Shown here: positions 42,019-44,843 of the stretch, piece after piece
Position numbering within the stretch: the first letter of the stretch is position 1
Layout of the letters: each line of letters starts with the position of its first letter
Source of the DNA: Eubacteriaceae bacterium
GTDB taxonomy: Bacteria > Bacillota > Clostridia > Lachnospirales > Lachnospiraceae
Assembly: GCA_902362875.1 (NCBI GenBank)
Contig: CABIYF010000024.1
Span: 1 to 44,843 of the forward strand
Length of the DNA: 44,843 nt
Direction: 5' to 3'
Notes under the pieces: generated by a model
What the model was told of the DNA's origin: nothing
Databases searched by the model: none
Seen by the model: the letters and a program-made list of their open reading frames with translations, nothing else
Program-made: the position numbers and the translations under genes

Positions 42019-42728
42019 CAGAGATTAAATTTACTGTTTTGATCGTCGAAGATGAAGAAAACATCGGCAATTTCATATCAACGATCTTAAAGACAAATGG
42101 CTACAAACCAATTATAGCAACCACAGGAACTCAGGCAATTCAGTGCGCAGAATCTTACTGCCCGGATATCATTTTATTAGACCTTGGACTGCCGGATATG
42201 GATGGAATTGATGTGATCTCTGAGATCAGAAAATGGGCGGTAACTCCGATCATTGTAATTTCAGCCAGAAACAGGGAATCAGAGAAAGTAAAAGCTTTGG
42301 ATGCTGGGGCAGATGACTATATTACCAAGCCATTTGGTAATCAGGAACTGCTCGCAAGGATCCGTACAGCCCTAAGACATCGAAGACAGCCAATGGGAAC
42401 AGAGACGAAAACCCCGATGTATCATGCCGGTCAGTTAAAGATTGATTTCGATAAGCGGAGAGTCTTTCTCGGAGAAGAAGAAGTCCGTCTTACACAGATT
42501 GAATATAAGCTTGTATCCCTGCTTGCAGAGAATGCAGGAAAGGTTATTACATACGAGTCTATCATCAAGGATATATGGGGGCCTCACGCAGATACAAACA
42601 ATAGGATTTTGCGCGTAAATATGGCAAATATCCGTCGTAAGATCGAGGAAAATCCAGCGGTTCCAAAGTACGTTTTCACGGAAGTCGGAGTCGGATACCG
42701 CATGCTTGAGAATGAATTAAACAGTTGA
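42015..42728 (+). CDS. OmpR/KdpE-family response regulator
   Basis: 237 aa. Receiver domain at 6-118 with acidic EDEE, phospho-acceptor Asp56 in ILLDLGLPDMDG, and Lys in DYITKPF. A winged helix follows at about 140-230 (VRLTQIEYKLVSLLAENAGKVITYESIIKDIWG, NRILRVNMANIRRKIEENP). It is the partner of the upstream kinase. Targets are unknown. Confidence 0.95.
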   Translation: MTEIKFTVLIVEDEENIGNFISTILKTNGYKPIIATTGTQAIQCAESYCPDIILLDLGLPDMDGIDVISEIRKWAVTPIIVISARNRESEKVKALDAGADDYITKPFGNQELLARIRTALRHRRQPMGTETKTPMYHAGQLKIDFDKRRVFLGEEEVRLTQIEYKLVSLLAENAGKVITYESIIKDIWGPHADTNNRILRVNMANIRRKIEENPAVPKYVFTEVGVGYRMLENELNS

Positions 42729-42779
42729 GATTGTGCTAAAAAAGATACATTTTCTGCATAAAAAATGTTAAAAAACTTA

Positions 42780-42808
42780 TTGACAAACAAAAATAAGGCG
42801 TTTATAAT
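42780..42808 (+). promoter_or_regulatory. Promoter upstream of the ammonium channel gene
   Basis: Perfect TTGACA (42780-42785), 17-bp spacer and TATAAT (42803-42808), 52 bp after the response regulator stop. Confidence 0.8.
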
Positions 42809-42820
42809 TCCAACCATAAC

Positions 42821-42870
42821 AAAGGCGTTATGAAATGACACAGATCATTCTTCATAACGCCTTTTCTTTT
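42821..42870 (+). terminator. Promoter-proximal terminator hairpin (possible attenuator)
   Basis: AAAGGCGTTATGAA (42821-42834) pairs perfectly with 42851-42864, ending in CTTTT and further T. It begins only a few nt after the predicted start at about 42815. Most transcripts would end there unless antiterminated, leaving an RNA of some 50 nt. Confidence 0.75.
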
Positions 42871-42975
42871 TATCAAGAAGGATTTCTAAAGGCCTTCAAT
42901 CAATTCATTGAGTAAAGACACGCGTGTTTCTCCTGAATGAAAAAACAAAAACTTTCGAAATGGGAGGACAAAGAT

Positions 42976-44718
42976 ATGACAAAAGAAATTATGAACGCAA
43001 TGAACACCCAGATCTTTGGGGTATGGTTCCTGATCGGAGCCGCACTGGTATTCTGGATGCAGGCCGGATTCGCTATGGTTGAAGCCGGATTTACAAGAGC
43101 TAAGAATGCCGGAAACATTATCATGAAAAACCTGATGGACTTCTGTATTGGTACTTGTGTATTTATTCTGATCGGTTTCAGTTTATTACTCGGGGAAGAT
43201 ATGATCGGGTTGATCGGAAAACCTGGATTTGATATTTTTACATCTTATGCAAATTTTGACTGGTCCAGTTTCGTATTCAACTTAGTATTCTGTGCAACAA
43301 CAGCAACGATCGTATCCGGAGCCATGGCAGAAAGAACAAAATTCTTATCTTACTGTATTTATTCCGCAGTAATCTCTGCATTGATCTATCCGATCGAAGC
43401 ACATTGGATCTGGGGCGGTGGATGGTTAGCCCAGATGGGATTCCACGATTTCGCAGGATCTTGTGCAATTCATATGGTTGGTGGATTATCCGCACTGATC
43501 GGAGCAAAATTCTTAGGACCACGTATTGGTAAATTCACAAAAGACAAAGATGGAAATATTACAAAAGTAAATGCATTTCCAGGACATAATATTCCACTTG
43601 GAGCATTAGGAGTATTTATCTTATGGCTTGGTTGGTATGGATTCAACGGTGCAGCAGCAACATCTGTTGAACAGTTAGGATCCATCTTCGTAACAACAAC
43701 AATTTCACCAGCAATCGCAACGGTTGTTTGTATGATCTTTACATGGGTAAAATATGGAAAACCTGATGTATCAATGTCATTAAACGCATCTCTTGCAGGA
43801 CTTGTAGCGATCACAGCACCTTGTGATGTTACAGATGCTTTTGGAGCAATCGTTATTGGAGCTGTTTCTGGATTACTTGTCTGCTTCGGAGTATGGTTAT
43901 TAGATTACAAATTAAGAATTGATGACCCAGTTGGAGCCGTAGCAGTACATTTCATGAATGGTTTATGGGGAACATTTGCAACAGGATTATTTGCAACAAA
44001 AACTGCACCAGGAAGTGAAATAAACGGACTCTTCTATGGTGGTGGATTTGGATTATTAAAGATTCAGATCATCGGTATCGTTTGTGTCTGCGCTTGGACA
44101 GCAGTAACGATCAGTTTAACATTTGCGATCATTAAAGCAACAATCGGTCTTCGTGTAACAGAAGAAGAAGAGATCATCGGTCTGGATGGACCAGAACATG
44201 GTTTAACATCAGCATATGCTGGATTCAGTATGATGGATATTTCTAACACAATGATCATGGAAGAAAATGCAAATACAGTTCTTGGACAGGAAGATTACGA
44301 ACAGGCTTCTGAAGTTCAGAAAGCAGCAGCCGTACAGGTTAGCAAAGCTCCAGATCTTGTGACAGGAATGTACAAAGTTGTTATTATCGCAAAATTAACA
44401 AGATACGACAAGTTAAGAAAAGCTATGAACGATGTCGGAGTTACTGGTATGACAGTTACTCAGGTAATGGGTTGTGGTATTCAGAAAGGTGCCGGAGAAC
44501 GTTACAGAGGTGCTGAAGTCGATGCAACATTACTTCCAAAAGTTAAAGTTGAAGTCATCGTCGGAAATATCCCAGTTGATAATATCATTGAAGCTGCGAA
44601 GAAAGCCCTTTATACAGGACATATCGGAGATGGTAAGATCTTTGTATACAACGTAGATAAAGTTATCAAAATCCGTACAGGAGAAGAAAATCTTGCAGCA
44701 TTAGCAGATGTCGAATAA
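42976..44718 (+). CDS. Ammonium channel (Amt) fused to a PII signal domain
   Basis: 580 aa from ATG 42976, with GGGAGG 8 nt upstream; the frame is open to ATG 42937 but without a site. The Amt domain (about 1-415) has 11 helices. The pore twin-His are in CAIHMVGG (about 165) and VAVHFMNGLWG (about 325). Other Amt text is QAGFAMVEAGFTRAKNAGNI and FNGAAATS. A linker follows, then a GlnB/GlnK-like PII domain at about 468-580: KVVIIAKLTRYDKLRKAMNDVGV, a T-loop with the modifiable Tyr in GERYRGAEVD, and TGHIGDGKIFVYNVDKVIKIRTGE. PII normally plugs Amt as a separate protein; here it is tethered. Confidence 0.95.
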   Translation: MTKEIMNAMNTQIFGVWFLIGAALVFWMQAGFAMVEAGFTRAKNAGNIIMKNLMDFCIGTCVFILIGFSLLLGEDMIGLIGKPGFDIFTSYANFDWSSFVFNLVFCATTATIVSGAMAERTKFLSYCIYSAVISALIYPIEAHWIWGGGWLAQMGFHDFAGSCAIHMVGGLSALIGAKFLGPRIGKFTKDKDGNITKVNAFPGHNIPLGALGVFILWLGWYGFNGAAATSVEQLGSIFVTTTISPAIATVVCMIFTWVKYGKPDVSMSLNASLAGLVAITAPCDVTDAFGAIVIGAVSGLLVCFGVWLLDYKLRIDDPVGAVAVHFMNGLWGTFATGLFATKTAPGSEINGLFYGGGFGLLKIQIIGIVCVCAWTAVTISLTFAIIKATIGLRVTEEEEIIGLDGPEHGLTSAYAGFSMMDISNTMIMEENANTVLGQEDYEQASEVQKAAAVQVSKAPDLVTGMYKVVIIAKLTRYDKLRKAMNDVGVTGMTVTQVMGCGIQKGAGERYRGAEVDATLLPKVKVEVIVGNIPVDNIIEAAKKALYTGHIGDGKIFVYNVDKVIKIRTGEENLAALADVE

Positions 44719-44790
44719 TTGTGATTTGAATAAGTCTTGCAGATTGTATATGAGAAAAACAAAATAAGAGTATAAAAGATCCAGACCAGG

Positions 44791-44843
44791 AAATTTATGC
44801 ACGCCGTTTTGAACGGTCGCTGATTCGCTAGTTTTCCTTGCGC
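44791..44843. repeat. Inverted-repeat element, copy 3 (cut by window end)
   Basis: The final bases (GCACGCCGTTTTGAACGGTC, then GCTGATTCGC and GTTTTCCTTG) align with the left core of copies 1 and 2. It lies about 70 bp after the amt-PII stop, again in the 3' region of a gene. Confidence 0.6.

Noticed and set aside
42937..42975. Upstream ATG for the ammonium channel.
   Set aside because: No ribosome site precedes it, and the added residues are charged and outside the Amt family start.

Overview
The window looks like a low-GC, Gram-positive anaerobe of the Clostridia, most likely a Lachnospiraceae gut bacterium. The signs are AT-rich codon use, strong AGGAGG ribosome sites, consensus TTGACA/TATAAT promoters, tRNA genes without an encoded CCA, an archaeal/eukaryotic-type ProRS, and many PRD/PTS, AzlCD and AAA-PDDEXK_9 genes. 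Genus cannot be fixed from the sequence alone. Nearly all genes are on the + strand; the exception is a MATE exporter and its MarR regulator.

Layout. 1-1002: the 3' end of a 23S rRNA gene, then eight tRNA genes (Asn, Glu, Thr, Met/Ile2, Asp, Val, Leu, Arg) and a terminator; no 5S gene lies between. 1122-3592: a secreted SH3-NlpC/P60 cell-wall hydrolase, a HAD phosphatase and a lone DhaL. 3611-8543: a YtrA-type GntR-regulated ABC-transporter operon whose ATPase gene carries an in-frame TAG. 8540-8757: a strong promoter feeding a structured RNA of about 180 nt that resembles 6S RNA. 8823-10519: pyrG. 10560-11301: two copies of a long inverted-repeat element around a small doubtful ORF. 11342-13269: MATE exporter and MarR repressor, with the operator inside a perfect promoter.

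13292-20580: a Wadjet-like SMC operon (jetA, jetB, jetC). Its fourth position, where the JetD nuclease is expected, holds a translationally coupled AAA-ATPase/PD-(D/E)XK nuclease. This is the best candidate for an undescribed defence variant.

20784-27463 is devoted to sulfur and amino acids: TcdA, AzlCD, two PLP C-S lyase/transsulfuration enzymes, then cysK behind a leader peptide with four consecutive Cys codons, and a rhodanese-E1-like fusion. 27573-34694 is a sugar PTS locus: a PRD regulator split by a one-base overlap, EIIA, EIIB, EIIC, two class II aldolases and an atypical ROK kinase. A shared bipartite operator-like element lies before both the regulator and the EIIB genes.

34718-44843: proS, cca (which matches the CCA-less tRNA genes), a glycerophosphodiesterase, ddl-murI-DUF1934, a KdpDE-like two-component system, and an ammonium channel fused to a PII domain behind a promoter-proximal terminator hairpin. 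The window ends inside a third copy of the inverted-repeat family. All functions are assigned by reading motifs; no database search was run.
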